Source of the DNA: Bacillota bacterium | Lineage (GTDB): Bacteria; Bacillota; Negativicutes; Sporomusales; Sporomusaceae | NCBI GenBank assembly: GCA_017889705.1 | Contig: JAGGAB010000004.1 | Span: 62,001-126,000, forward strand | DNA: 64,000 nucleotides | Direction: 5' to 3' | Shown here: one piece after another, positions 41,462 to 50,185 of the stretch | How the letters are laid out: every line of letters starts with the position of its first letter | How positions within the stretch are numbered: position 1 is the first letter of the stretch | The notes under the pieces: model-generated | The model's database searches: none | What the model was told of the DNA's origin: nothing | Seen by the model: the letters and a program-made list of their open reading frames with translations, nothing else | Position numbers and translations under genes: made by a program

Positions 41462-42079
41462 ATGGCACGAGAAATAGCGGTATTTATGGGAAGTAACGGC
41501 AAATCAGCCACTCCGGAAGAACCGGGAAATGTGGTTATTTATCGCCGCCAGCAGGGCAAGTGGCACGCAGGCAATTCGCTGCCCTTTCAGCTAGACCGGT
41601 CAGAAGGTCTGGCAGGGGTGCGGCGGCAAGTAACTGCCATAATTGAGGGGCTGGGACAATGCCGGGTATTTGTGGCCCAGAGTGTAACCGGTCTGTTATA
41701 CAAGGAACTGGAACAGGCAGGCTTTAATATTTGGGAGTTTGACGGCCGGCCGCTGGATTTTCTTGAATACATTTTAGTCCAGGAAGAGTTGGCCGCCCAG
41801 AACCGTGTGCCTGAACAACCGGCAGCTCCGGTTATTGAAGAAACCGGCCCGGGGTGTTTCCGAGTATCGTTAAAAGCTATTCAGCAAAACGGCAATGGGT
41901 TGACTTCCAAACAGATATTGCAGCCACTCCTCTCCGGAAACTATTATCTTGTGGAAGTGTTGTGCAGCCATATTCCGCCTTGGCTAGAAGCCGAGCAACT
42001 GAGTGGCCGCCTGGAGTGCACAACAAGCCGCTCGCCTGAAGGCATCAAATTGATAATCCAAAAACAGCGTTGCGGGTGA
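41462..42079 (+). CDS. AnfO-family nitrogenase accessory protein
   Basis: 205 residues from the ATG at 41462 (AAGGAGAG upstream). REIAVFMGSNGKSATPEEPGNVVIYRRQQGKWHAGNSLPFQLD..GLAGVRRQVTAIIEGLGQCRVFVAQSVTGLLYKELEQAGFNIWEFDGRPLDFLEYIL is the AnfO pattern known to me from the Fe-only nitrogenase cluster (anfHDGKO), where it is needed for activity in Azotobacter but the mechanism is unknown. The C-terminal 80 residues resemble a second domain (CFRVSLKAIQQNGNGLTSKQILQPLLS..YYLVEVLCSHIPPWL). In this window there is no anfHDGK, only Mo-type nif genes. nifV-omega starts 5 bp after the stop. Confidence 0.8.
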   Translation: MAREIAVFMGSNGKSATPEEPGNVVIYRRQQGKWHAGNSLPFQLDRSEGLAGVRRQVTAIIEGLGQCRVFVAQSVTGLLYKELEQAGFNIWEFDGRPLDFLEYILVQEELAAQNRVPEQPAAPVIEETGPGCFRVSLKAIQQNGNGLTSKQILQPLLSGNYYLVEVLCSHIPPWLEAEQLSGRLECTTSRSPEGIKLIIQKQRCG

Positions 42080-42084
42080 TTACT

Positions 42085-43134
42085 ATGAATATGCCAATAT
42101 GGTTGGATCAAACTTTAAATATGGCAATCAGCCGGCAGTTTGCCGCCGAAGAGTTGGCAGAAATTGCAGGTATGTTGGCAGATCTAGGGCTAGGTCAGTC
42201 GGTGATTAGTCTTGATGAGTGGCAGCATAATCAGCCGAGCCTGGCAGCGGTGCAAAAATGCCTTGGCCTTTCCGGGCTGCTCACTTTGTCAGAGTGTAAC
42301 CTGCAACTGGCGCAAAAGGCTGGCATAGAGCAAGTTATTCTGGTTTGTTCTATTGAGGAACAGAACGGGTTAGTAGCAAAATTACAAAGCGTCTTGCCAG
42401 CGGCTAAGGAGCAGGATTTGAAGGTTTCCTTGCTGCTCGAAGTGGCTGGAGCTTTTACGGAAACGTTGTTATCCGGGCTTGCTGCTACCTGTAGGCAATA
42501 TTCTATTGCTGCCGTTAATTATTGGGATAAAACAGGCCAGGGAAATCCTTTTGCGGTCCATAAGCAGATAAGTATTCTTAAAAGCCGTCTGGCTTGCCCT
42601 GTAGGCATTGCTGCCGGTAATGCCTATGGTTTGGCCACCGCTAACACCCTGGCAGCTCTAAAGGCCGGCGCCGGTCAAGTAATAGCAGCGATCGGCGGAA
42701 TTGGTGGCTGCGCTCCATGGGAAGAAGTTTTTATGGCTGCCAGGGAAATAGGAGAACTTGAGGCTGAAGTGCCGCGTGATCTGGCCGGTACATGCCGGCA
42801 GATATTTGCTGCCTTTAATTTGCCGGTAGCAGTTGATAAAGCCATTATTGGGCCGGCGATTTTTGCTCACGAATCAGGGATGCATGTTGACGGTGTCAGC
42901 AAGATGCCGGAAATTTATGAGCCATTTGCACCGGAATTAGTAGGATTAACCAGGCAGCTTGTTGTTGGCAAGCATTCCGGCACAGCAACGCTTAGGACGA
43001 AATTTGCTGCGTGGGGAATTAGCCTGGAGGAAGAAGAAAGCAATCGTTTGCTGGCAGGTGTGAGGTCTTTGGCGGTCCGTAAAAAAACAGCCATCAGTGA
43101 TAATGAACTTAGAAAGTTATATCTGTCAGGCTGA
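42085..43134 (+). CDS. nifV-omega: homocitrate synthase, omega (C-terminal-type) subunit
   Basis: 349 residues; GGGTGA lies just before ATG 42085, GTG 42076 is an alternative. FAHESGMHVDGVSKMPEIYEPFAPELVGLTRQLVVGKHSG is the signature of the C-terminal half of LeuA/NifV-type synthases (the HESGxHxDG active-site motif and GKHSG), while its N-terminal TIM-barrel part is degenerate: IWLDQTLNMA replaces the usual DTTLRDGEQ. This is the omega arrangement known from Clostridium pasteurianum, where two genes encode one enzyme. Homocitrate is the organic ligand of FeMo-co. Confidence 0.88.
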   Translation: MNMPIWLDQTLNMAISRQFAAEELAEIAGMLADLGLGQSVISLDEWQHNQPSLAAVQKCLGLSGLLTLSECNLQLAQKAGIEQVILVCSIEEQNGLVAKLQSVLPAAKEQDLKVSLLLEVAGAFTETLLSGLAATCRQYSIAAVNYWDKTGQGNPFAVHKQISILKSRLACPVGIAAGNAYGLATANTLAALKAGAGQVIAAIGGIGGCAPWEEVFMAAREIGELEAEVPRDLAGTCRQIFAAFNLPVAVDKAIIGPAIFAHESGMHVDGVSKMPEIYEPFAPELVGLTRQLVVGKHSGTATLRTKFAAWGISLEEEESNRLLAGVRSLAVRKKTAISDNELRKLYLSG

Positions 43135-43147
43135 AAGGAGCAAACAT

Positions 43148-43993
43148 ATGCCAGAACTCAAACCGGATTTTCTTATTGATACTACGCTGCGAGATGGAGA
43201 ACAAGCAGCCGGGCTGGTATTTTCCGCTATGGAAAAGCTGGCTATCGCCGTAGCCTTAGATCAGGCCGGTGTAGGCTGGATAGAGGCAGGCACACCGGTT
43301 ATGGGGCCGGAAGAGGCGGAAGCTATGCGCTTAATTCTGGATGCTGGTATCAAAGCTACCGTATTTTCCTGGAATCGTGCCAATGCAAGGGATATTGCCG
43401 CTTCGGTTGCCTGCGGGTTTGAGTTTTTGCATATTTCTGTGCCGGTATCAGATCTGCATATTTACCGGAAGTTAAAGCAAAGCCGCAAATGGGTGTTTGA
43501 TCAGCTTACGCGGGCTGTTTTCCTGGCACGCAGTCATGGCTGCCGGATATCGGTCGGGGCCGAAGATGCCTCACGGGCTGAACCTGATCAGTTTCTTGAA
43601 CTGGCTGAGTTAAGTGTGCGGCTGGGGGCTGAACGCATTCGCTATGCGGATACGGTCGGAGTGATGGAACCTTTCGGTATTCGTAATATTATAAAGTATC
43701 TTTCAGAACGCTGTCCGCTGCCAATCGAATTTCATGCACATAATGATTTTGGGCTGGCTACGGCAAATACGATAAGCGCGCTGCAAAGCGGATCGAGATA
43801 TGTTAGTGTTACAGCCGCCGGTATTGGTGAACGGGCTGGCAACGCAGCGCTACAAGAGGTGCTGGCAGTCCTGGCAATAAAGAATGCTGTGCCGCCTGGC
43901 GTTAATTTGGCCGCTGCCAAAAAAATAAGCTGCCAAGTGGCAGCGATCAGTGACCGGCAAAGTTTTTTCAGTACAACTTATAATAATGGATGA
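43148..43993 (+). CDS. nifV-alpha: homocitrate synthase, alpha (catalytic TIM-barrel) subunit
   Basis: 281 residues from the ATG at 43148 (AAAGGAG upstream), shorter than single-chain NifV (about 375). DFLIDTTLRDGEQAAGLVFSAMEKLAIAVALDQAGVGWIEAGTPVMGPEEAEAM is the LeuA-type active-site start, with metal-binding D-T-T-L-R-D and later EFHAHNDFGLATANTISALQSG (HxH metal pair). The C-terminal half is missing and supplied by the omega gene directly upstream. Last gene of the operon; a terminator overlaps its end. Confidence 0.9.
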   Translation: MPELKPDFLIDTTLRDGEQAAGLVFSAMEKLAIAVALDQAGVGWIEAGTPVMGPEEAEAMRLILDAGIKATVFSWNRANARDIAASVACGFEFLHISVPVSDLHIYRKLKQSRKWVFDQLTRAVFLARSHGCRISVGAEDASRAEPDQFLELAELSVRLGAERIRYADTVGVMEPFGIRNIIKYLSERCPLPIEFHAHNDFGLATANTISALQSGSRYVSVTAAGIGERAGNAALQEVLAVLAIKNAVPPGVNLAAAKKISCQVAAISDRQSFFSTTYNNG

Positions 43994-44139
43994 GCCTGTT
44001 CGCCGTTTAGTTGCTGCGAACGGGCTTTTTCAATGTTTTGCTGAAGTTCTCGGCTAGTGCGGGCCCCTGCTAAGATGGTAACAGAAGCAAGATTTTTGCC
44101 GAATCCCTTTTCGTGGGAATATTTTATCGTAGTTCTCAC
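43978..44139 (-). pseudogene. 53-codon minus-strand ORF, possibly an aldo/keto reductase C-terminal remnant
   Basis: GTG at 44139 with GGAGG 6 nt upstream. The peptide starts VRTTIKYSHEKGFGKN and contains SVTILAGARTSRELQQNI, which resembles the end of aldo/keto reductases (I-P-G-A-R..q..eN). It overlaps the nifV-alpha terminator and end. It may be a real mini-gene cotranscribed with the 56-residue gene at 44162, a remnant, or a coincidence. Confidence 0.3.
43994..44030 (+). terminator. terminator of the nif operon
   Basis: GCC-GTTCG and CGAAC-GGC form a hairpin with TTTTT. It begins 1 bp after the nifV-alpha stop codon. Confidence 0.8.
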
Positions 44140-44161
44140 AGGTAACCTCCTCGCCTGGCTA

Positions 44162-44332
44162 TTAATTTTTTAACCGTTGATAAAACTCCTGATACTTTTT
44201 AAAGGCAGGATCTTCGGCTAAATCACTGTCAAGCTTATGGTCAAGCACGGTTTTCGGACAGAATTCTGAAGAAAATTCACAGGAGTTGCTTTCGACGCAG
44301 TCCTCGCATCCCCTGTACCTGTGCTGCAGCAT
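44162..44332 (-). CDS. 56-residue cysteine-rich protein
   Basis: Translated by eye: MLQHRYRGCEDCVESNSCEF then SSEFCPKTVLDHKLDSDLAE and DPAFKKYQEFYQRLKN. Four cysteines (C9, C12, C18, C25) in a C-x2-C-x5-C-x6-C pattern could bind zinc or an Fe-S cluster; the rest is a charged helix. CAGGAGGCG precedes the ATG at good spacing. It is the first gene of a small minus-strand unit next to nif. No family recognised; a role in iron-sulfur or nitrogenase metabolism would be pure inference from position. Confidence 0.6.
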   Translation of the reverse strand: MLQHRYRGCEDCVESNSCEFSSEFCPKTVLDHKLDSDLAEDPAFKKYQEFYQRLKN

Positions 44333-44493
44333 AAGAATCGCCTCCTGTTTGGTTATTGTGCGTTATGAGATTTTGACACTGGTATAGTTTTCCGCAAACT
44401 TTCGCAATTTATTACAAAAAAAATTATCTAAACTATCTGAATGATGCTATAATATGTATAATTAGGATTATATGGGAAAAGTGGTGCGGTACC

Positions 44494-45015
44494 ATGCAGA
44501 CAGGCCAGGTTGGGCAGTCATATATACCAGGTCAGGTTAAACTGGAAGAGCAGCTGCGATATCGCTTGGATAATGAAGGACACAGCCTGCTGATTATTAA
44601 AGCAGGAGTTACCAGACGGGAAACCGAAGATATTGAGCAAGGGACAGCCCAGTTAGGCGTGTATATTGATGGTCCTATTATTTTTTTTCTCTTTAAATTT
44701 GGGACAGGCAAGTGGAATGATGCCCCTTATTCCTGGCATACTGTGCCGGCAGGCATCAGGGTGTATCCGGAGGAAGCTAAAGAGACCGGCACGCTCACTG
44801 TTACGCTTGTCGAGGCAGCTGACGGGCTTGTTAAAGCCGTACGTAAAATAGCACTTGCAACGGAATTTGCCGCAAAACTTAATGGGGCAATTACGCTGCA
44901 AGCCAATTGCAGCTTTAATGGGTTGTCATATGCCAAACATATTAACTTGGTATACAATCAGTATAATGCTGAAGATATGGCTGCAATGACTGTTGCGCAT
45001 ATGACACAGGCGTAA
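44494..45015 (+). CDS. 173-residue hypothetical protein
   Basis: Not recognised. Mixed alpha/beta, soluble. A distinctive stretch is DIEQGTAQLGVYIDGPIIFFLFKFGTGKWNDAPYSWHTVPAG, probably a buried strand followed by an exposed loop with W, D, H. Ribosome site is weak (GTGGTGCGG), so the start could be slightly different. It has the look of a conserved Sporomusaceae protein; function unknown. Monocistronic. Confidence 0.6.
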   Translation: MQTGQVGQSYIPGQVKLEEQLRYRLDNEGHSLLIIKAGVTRRETEDIEQGTAQLGVYIDGPIIFFLFKFGTGKWNDAPYSWHTVPAGIRVYPEEAKETGTLTVTLVEAADGLVKAVRKIALATEFAAKLNGAITLQANCSFNGLSYAKHINLVYNQYNAEDMAAMTVAHMTQA

Positions 45016-45087
45016 CCTATTATTGGTTATATTTTGGGCAATAGCCCTTTGTTCGTCTAATACAGTAAGTTGAGGGGAGAAATGACT

Positions 45088-45729
45088 ATGAGTGAATTGA
45101 AAACTTGGCACAATCAAACCATTGGTGCAAAGGTTGTTGAAGCCTTGCAAAAAAATCATTTTACCGCTAGCTATGTAAATACTAAGGAAGAGGCGTTGGA
45201 GAAATTAGCTACCCTTATTCCGAAAGAGGCCACTGTCGGTATTGGCGGTTCGGCGACTATTAAAGAAGTGGGTATTGATACTTTACTTGAAGAACGGGGT
45301 AATACCGTATTTAATCATAATAAACCCGGCTTATCGGCAGAGGAAGCAACAGAGTTACGTCACAAAGAAATGTCCTGTGATGTATTTTTGACAGGCACCA
45401 ATGCACTCACCTTAAAAGGTGAATTGGTCAATGTGGATGGCTCAGGCAACCGGGTGGCAGCCATGATTTTCGGACCGAAAAAAGTTATTGTAATTGCCGG
45501 CATCAATAAGATCGTTACCAACTTAGAGACTGCCATGGACAGGATTGAATTATTTGCCGCTCCTATTAATAATAAACGGCTGAATCGTCCCAATCCCTGT
45601 ACTGTGACTGGCGAGTGCATGGATTGTCAGGGACCGACCCGGATTTGTAATGTAACCACAGTCATGCATAAAAAACCGGGTGGTACCGATGTGGAAGTCA
45701 TCATCATCGGCGAGCAATTAGGATTTTAA
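45088..45729 (+). CDS. LUD-domain protein (lactate-utilisation type)
   Basis: 213 residues from the ATG at 45088 (GAGGGGAGA 8 nt upstream; ATG 45082 is an alternative). LUD domain (DUF162): EEALEKLATLIPKEATVGIGGSATIKEVGIDTLLEERG, FNHNKPGLSAEEATELRHKEMSCDVFLTGTNALTLKGELVNVDGSGNRVAAMIFGPKKVIVIAGINKIV. It resembles LutC-type or the stand-alone LUD proteins; the C-terminal CTVTGECMDCQGPTRICN with four cysteines suggests an extra metal site in this subgroup. Lactate-oxidising partners LutA/LutB are not adjacent, so the pathway is unproven. Confidence 0.85.
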   Translation: MSELKTWHNQTIGAKVVEALQKNHFTASYVNTKEEALEKLATLIPKEATVGIGGSATIKEVGIDTLLEERGNTVFNHNKPGLSAEEATELRHKEMSCDVFLTGTNALTLKGELVNVDGSGNRVAAMIFGPKKVIVIAGINKIVTNLETAMDRIELFAAPINNKRLNRPNPCTVTGECMDCQGPTRICNVTTVMHKKPGGTDVEVIIIGEQLGF

Positions 45730-45746
45730 TTGCAGTTAAGTTAAAT

Positions 45747-45787
45747 AGGCGGCAGTGCACCAACAGGTGTGCTGCCGCCTTAATTTT
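45747..45787 (+). terminator. intrinsic terminator
   Basis: AGGCGGCA-TGCACC and GTGTGC-TGCCGCCT form a stem followed by TAATTTTTG; it ends the LUD gene. Confidence 0.85.
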
Positions 45788-45863
45788 TGTGGCCAATGTA
45801 TACCGTCTGCTCTTTCCTCATATATGTTAGTGTCTTAGGCATTTGCTAAAAGGGGATAGCGGC

Positions 45864-47126
45864 ATGGATAAGAAGCGAGTATACAAACAGGCTTTTTTCT
45901 TGATCCTTGGGGTTATCTTAAGTATATTTCCAGTAGCTGCACAAGCTGTGGCTGAGGCCGGTTTGCCGCAGATTATTATTAATATTCCCAGTCGTACTCT
46001 TGAATTATATCAAGGAGAAATACTACTCAAAGAATACCCGGTTGCCATCGGGAAACCGTCAACACCTACGCCGGTTGGTGAATTTACCGTTTTTGAAAAA
46101 GAAGTAAATCCCTGCTGGTATCCGCCAGGTAAACAATATGTTGTGCCGTCAGGGCCTGATAACCCGCTGGGCTATCGTTGGCTGGGTATTGCACCGCTCT
46201 ATGGTATTCATGGGACTAATGCGCCCTGGTCAATTGGGACGGCTGTGTCCAATGGCTGTGTGCGCATGCAGGAAGAAGATGTGGAAGATTTATTTGAACG
46301 CATTACCTGTGACACACCGGTTAAAATTGAGTATGAGCGGGTAAAAGTGAGGGTGGATGATAAGGGGAGAGCTACTGTCGGCATTTATCCTGATGTCTAT
46401 GGCCGCCAAAAGGTAACGTTGTTAGGTGTTAAGCAGGCGCTGGCTAAAGCCGGCCTGGAGGGTTTGGCTGAGGAAGATTTTTTGCAGGCACTTATTCGTA
46501 AGGTTCCCGACCAGCAAGTGGAGTTTGCCCGGATCCATAAGCTTAAAATCAACGGGACATTGCGCCCGGAATATATAATTACCCGCGAAGGGAAAAAGCA
46601 GATACCGGTGATGACCTTGGCAGACATTCTGAATACTACGGTAAGCTGGGATGAAAGCAAGCAAACAGCAGCTCGACAAGATAAAGTAGTACCAGCCAAA
46701 AAACTTGGCAATTCGGTATATATTGATATAGAAAATTTGCCAAATCTGTTTGAGGGGCGGGAAGTCTGGAATGAAAGGGAAAATTGCCTGGAATTGACTT
46801 TACCTGTGGCAAAATTTGAAGGTCAGATAGTGTCAGGTGACCTCTGGCGCATGGATTCCCATAGGGCAATGCCGGCGCTGGCAGTAGCAAAACTATTAGG
46901 TGAAAGGATAAAGTGGCAGGCAGCTACTGGCGAGCTGGTTGTCCATGGCAAACCGGTGTCAGTTGCCGTTATTGGCGAGCAGCCTTATATCAGTGTCGCT
47001 GATTTAGGAAAGGTGTTCAATCTGGCGGCAGAGTGGGATGACACGGAGCAGACGCTGGAAATGTCTTATCCCTTATATGCGATTGACTATTCGATGTATC
47101 TTGATCCGGGTGAAGAGTTTTTTTGA
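45864..47126 (+). CDS. L,D-transpeptidase (YkuD) with C-terminal copper-amine-oxidase-N-like domain
   Basis: 420 residues from the ATG at 45864 (AAGGGGAT upstream). Signal peptide to about residue 29 (KQAFFLILGVILSIFPVAAQA). YkuD domain 35-150 with HGTNAPWSIGTAVSNGCVRM; Cys 132 is the catalytic nucleophile. It makes 3-3 peptidoglycan crosslinks or attaches proteins. Residues about 230-415 contain two stretches of the Cu-amine-oxidase-N type (VMTLADILNTTVSWDES..., PALAVAKLLGERIKWQAATGELVVHGKPVS..PYISVADLGKVFNLAAEWDDTEQTLEM), a wall-associated adhesion-like repeat common in Firmicutes. Exported to the periplasm or wall. Confidence 0.92.
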   Translation: MDKKRVYKQAFFLILGVILSIFPVAAQAVAEAGLPQIIINIPSRTLELYQGEILLKEYPVAIGKPSTPTPVGEFTVFEKEVNPCWYPPGKQYVVPSGPDNPLGYRWLGIAPLYGIHGTNAPWSIGTAVSNGCVRMQEEDVEDLFERITCDTPVKIEYERVKVRVDDKGRATVGIYPDVYGRQKVTLLGVKQALAKAGLEGLAEEDFLQALIRKVPDQQVEFARIHKLKINGTLRPEYIITREGKKQIPVMTLADILNTTVSWDESKQTAARQDKVVPAKKLGNSVYIDIENLPNLFEGREVWNERENCLELTLPVAKFEGQIVSGDLWRMDSHRAMPALAVAKLLGERIKWQAATGELVVHGKPVSVAVIGEQPYISVADLGKVFNLAAEWDDTEQTLEMSYPLYAIDYSMYLDPGEEFF

Positions 47127-47609
47127 GGAAGTTTTGAAAAAATATTTTCGGGGGGTTATCGGGCGGCGATTCCGCCTGGGTTGCCGGGAGTCTATGCTGG
47201 CTGTCTCTAATTGAGGCAGCCAGCTATTTTAATATAGCAAAATGTGGGAGTCGCGGAGCTTGGTGTCAAGCACAAAACCCGGCACAAGCGGCCGTCATAC
47301 AACGTTTCGCCGCTGGCGCTTAACCTCCGCTTATGCATAACGCCGCCTATGCCTCCGTGTTGTTTACGCCTGTTTTGGGAAAAAAGTCATTTTGTCCTGC
47401 TAACTTAACTCTAAGATAGTACCTTCGACCCCCTTGCTTTTCAGCTTTTGGAGGCTTTAGGCCTAGACTTTTTGTTACTTTTGTGGTGATGACAAAAGTA
47501 ACAACGCTTTTTCCCCGGGCCTTTCATTTTGTTTTCAGAATCACTTGCTATAATTAACAAAAATGAAGCAATAGTTATTCTTCATAGATGCCATTGTGGG
47601 GGGAAAACT
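47127..47609. other. 483-bp intergenic region with structured segments
   Basis: Contains a terminator of the transpeptidase gene at 47196-47230 (GCTGGCTG with CAGCCAGC), a GC-rich block 47235-47370 without a gene, and a 13-bp inverted repeat at 47472-47504 (TTGTTACTTTTGT and ACAAAAGTAACAA). The GC-rich block may be a degenerate repeat element; I saw no second copy in this window. No ORF here is supported. Confidence 0.5.
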
Positions 47610-48575
47610 ATGAAATATATTTCGATTGTTGTGCCTGTATATAATGAGCAAGAAAATGTTGCATTATTTTACCGTGAGATATGTAAGCACATGGAGACAA
47701 CCGGTTATTTGTTTGAACTGATTTTTGTTGATGACGGTTCGCGTGACGACACTGCGCGCATCCTCAAAAAACTAAGTCAGCAGGATGCTCGGGTACGCAC
47801 GATTATTTTGGCGCGGAATTTCGGGCATCAGATTGCGTTAACCTGCGGACTTGATCATGCTGGCGGCGATGCTGTTATTACGATGGATGGAGACATGCAG
47901 CATCCGCCGGCAATGCTGCCGTATTTGATTAAGCAATGGGAAAACGGCTTTGAGATTGTGCAAACTATCCGTAAGGATACCCAAGGTGTTTCGTGGTTTA
48001 AGGCGTTTACCTCCAGGCTGTTTTATAAAACCATTAATGCCATATCCAATATTAATATTGATGAAGGCGGCTCAGACTTTAGGCTGCTTGACCGAAAAGC
48101 AGTAGATACTTTTAAAAATTTTAAAGAAAAGGCAAGATTTATTCGCGGCATTATTAGCGCAATGGGCTATAAACGCATACAGATCGAATTCGTAGCGCCT
48201 GAGCGCTTTGCGGGTAAGTCTAAGTTTTCTGTAAGGAAAATGCTGAATTTCGCGCTTGACGGTATTACCGCATACTCCAGACTGCCGCTGCGTCTGGCCT
48301 TTTATATGGGGTTGTTATCCGGACTCTTGAGTTTGCTGTTAACAATTGATGTGGTTTATACAAAGTGGTTTACTACAGAGGCTGTTCCCGGTTGGGCTAC
48401 AATTGCGGCCAGTGTCCTGCTGCTCGGCGGGCTTCAACTTATGGGTTTGGGTATTATTGGTGAATATATCGGTCGGATATTTGAAGAGGTAAAAAAGCGG
48501 CCGTTATATTGGGTTCAAGATGAGCTAAAAAGCAGTGTAGGCGTAAAAGCCAAAACGCAGGATACAGTTGCGTAA
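47610..48575 (+). CDS. GT2 glycosyltransferase with C-terminal membrane helices (ArnC/GtrB/DPM-like)
   Basis: 321 residues from the ATG at 47610 (GGGGGG upstream). SIVVPVYNEQENV, FVDDGSRDDT and TMDGDMQHPP give the GT-A fold with donor-binding DDGS and DxD-type metal site. Two membrane helices near residues 232-252 and 262-285 and the sequence GIIGEYIGRIFEEVKKRPLY end it. Such enzymes place a sugar on undecaprenyl phosphate. Two ArnT-type genes follow at 30 and 20 bp, so it probably makes the lipid-linked donor for them. Confidence 0.9.
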   Translation: MKYISIVVPVYNEQENVALFYREICKHMETTGYLFELIFVDDGSRDDTARILKKLSQQDARVRTIILARNFGHQIALTCGLDHAGGDAVITMDGDMQHPPAMLPYLIKQWENGFEIVQTIRKDTQGVSWFKAFTSRLFYKTINAISNINIDEGGSDFRLLDRKAVDTFKNFKEKARFIRGIISAMGYKRIQIEFVAPERFAGKSKFSVRKMLNFALDGITAYSRLPLRLAFYMGLLSGLLSLLLTIDVVYTKWFTTEAVPGWATIAASVLLLGGLQLMGLGIIGEYIGRIFEEVKKRPLYWVQDELKSSVGVKAKTQDTVA

Positions 48576-48605
48576 AAGCTGATAGAAAGTGAAGGAATGT
48601 CAAGT

Positions 48606-50165
48606 ATGACGCAAAAACAAGTGTGGCGCAATCTAATCGTGCTTTTATTTGTTGCCGGCTTCATCACATTTGCATATTTAGGGAGCGTACCACTACTAGA
48701 TCCGGATGAACCGGTGTACGCCGAAACTGCACGGGAGATGGTGCAATTTAATGATTTTATTTCTCCGAGAATCTACGGGGAATTTTGGTATGACAAGCCG
48801 CCTATGTATTACTGGCTGGTTGCCGGTGCTTTTAAAGTGTTTGGCGTAAGTGAGTTTGCGGCCAGGCTGCCGTCGGCTCTGATGGCAACAGCGGGAACTG
48901 TGTTGGTATATCTGGCAGGACGCAAGCTGTTTAATGAACGGGCCGGCCTGCTGACAGGGCTGATTTTGGCCACAAGCCTGGAATACTTTTATCTGGGTAA
49001 GGCGGCAGTTACCGATAGTACTTTAACCCTGTTTTTAACCGCAGCCTTACTAGCTTTTTTGCATGGCAGATATTATTGGTTTTATGTTTGTGCTGCATTA
49101 GCTGTTGTGACCAAAGGGCCAATCGGAATAATTTTTTGTACGGCCATACCGGGGCTGTATGTACTGGTTACCGGCAATTGGCCGCTGGTAAAGCGCATGA
49201 AGCTATGGCAAGGTGTGCCATTATTTCTTGTAATTGCTTTGCCCTGGTATATTTTAATGTACCTGTATCATGGCAGGGATTTTATTGAAACCTTCCTGGG
49301 ATTTCATAACATCACGCGCTTTTTGCAGCCCGAGCATGCGTCAGGAATTCTCTGGTATTATTATATTCCTGTTGTGATTGTCGGCTTTTTCCCATGGATT
49401 TCCTTTATGGTGCAGGCTGTACAAGCTGCGCTGAAAGAGCGGGGCAACAGTCGCAATCAACTTGTGTTTCTGGTTATTTGGGCGGCTGCGGTATTGGTTT
49501 TTTTCAGCCTGTCCCAAACCAAGTTGGTTTCCTATATATTGCCGATGTATCCGCCGCTAGCGCTGCTAGTTGGCTGGTATTTTGACAAAGTCTGGACAGA
49601 GGAGCGTTTTGCTGTTTTAAAATGGTCTGCTGCAGTAGTAACGGTTGTAGCTTTTGTTTTCGAAGCCGGTCTGATTTACGCAGGTAAAACAGTGGCAGTT
49701 GGTTTGTATCTGCCGGGGATTATTATGGCGGGTGTATTTGCCGCAGTAAATGCGTTCATTTGGTGGTCGAGTATTCGTAGAAATTTCCGCCTGGTATTTA
49801 CCCTTTATGTTGCTGTTATGCTGGTTTTTTCGGTCTCTTTAATGACGCAGTTGCTGCCAGTTATAACCCCTGTATTTTCCATGAAGGCTTTTGTTGAAGA
49901 TTTTAACCAGCATTATGATGGGCAAAGCCAGGTTTATATTGCAAAATCTTATCGGCCTGGCTTCATGTTTTACAGTGGAATTCCCGGCAGGGAAATGCCG
50001 GATAATGAGCAGTTAAGCGCTCTTTTGGATAAGCAGGCAGATGATGCTTTTATCATTATTAAAAACAAAGAGTATCAGCGGTTGCCTGCAGATTTACAGG
50101 ATAAGGTTGCAGTCTTGGCTGTGCAGGAAGATAAGGTTTTATTGGTTTATAAAAGTTACAATTAA
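48606..50165 (+). CDS. GT39-type (ArnT/PMT-like) membrane glycosyltransferase, first copy
   Basis: About 519 residues (ATG 48606, with GAAGGA upstream; ATG 48597 also possible). Roughly 12 membrane helices. LDPDEPVYAETAREM near residue 30 has the conserved DE pair in the first periplasmic loop of ArnT/PMT enzymes, then FWYDKPPMYYWL and FAARLPSA. Catalyses transfer of a sugar from a polyprenyl-phosphate donor to lipid A, a protein or a glycan on the outer face of the inner membrane. Tandem with the second GT39-type gene at 50186. Confidence 0.88.
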   Translation: MTQKQVWRNLIVLLFVAGFITFAYLGSVPLLDPDEPVYAETAREMVQFNDFISPRIYGEFWYDKPPMYYWLVAGAFKVFGVSEFAARLPSALMATAGTVLVYLAGRKLFNERAGLLTGLILATSLEYFYLGKAAVTDSTLTLFLTAALLAFLHGRYYWFYVCAALAVVTKGPIGIIFCTAIPGLYVLVTGNWPLVKRMKLWQGVPLFLVIALPWYILMYLYHGRDFIETFLGFHNITRFLQPEHASGILWYYYIPVVIVGFFPWISFMVQAVQAALKERGNSRNQLVFLVIWAAAVLVFFSLSQTKLVSYILPMYPPLALLVGWYFDKVWTEERFAVLKWSAAVVTVVAFVFEAGLIYAGKTVAVGLYLPGIIMAGVFAAVNAFIWWSSIRRNFRLVFTLYVAVMLVFSVSLMTQLLPVITPVFSMKAFVEDFNQHYDGQSQVYIAKSYRPGFMFYSGIPGREMPDNEQLSALLDKQADDAFIIIKNKEYQRLPADLQDKVAVLAVQEDKVLLVYKSYN

Positions 50166-50185
50166 CTATCCGGGGAGGGATTCTT

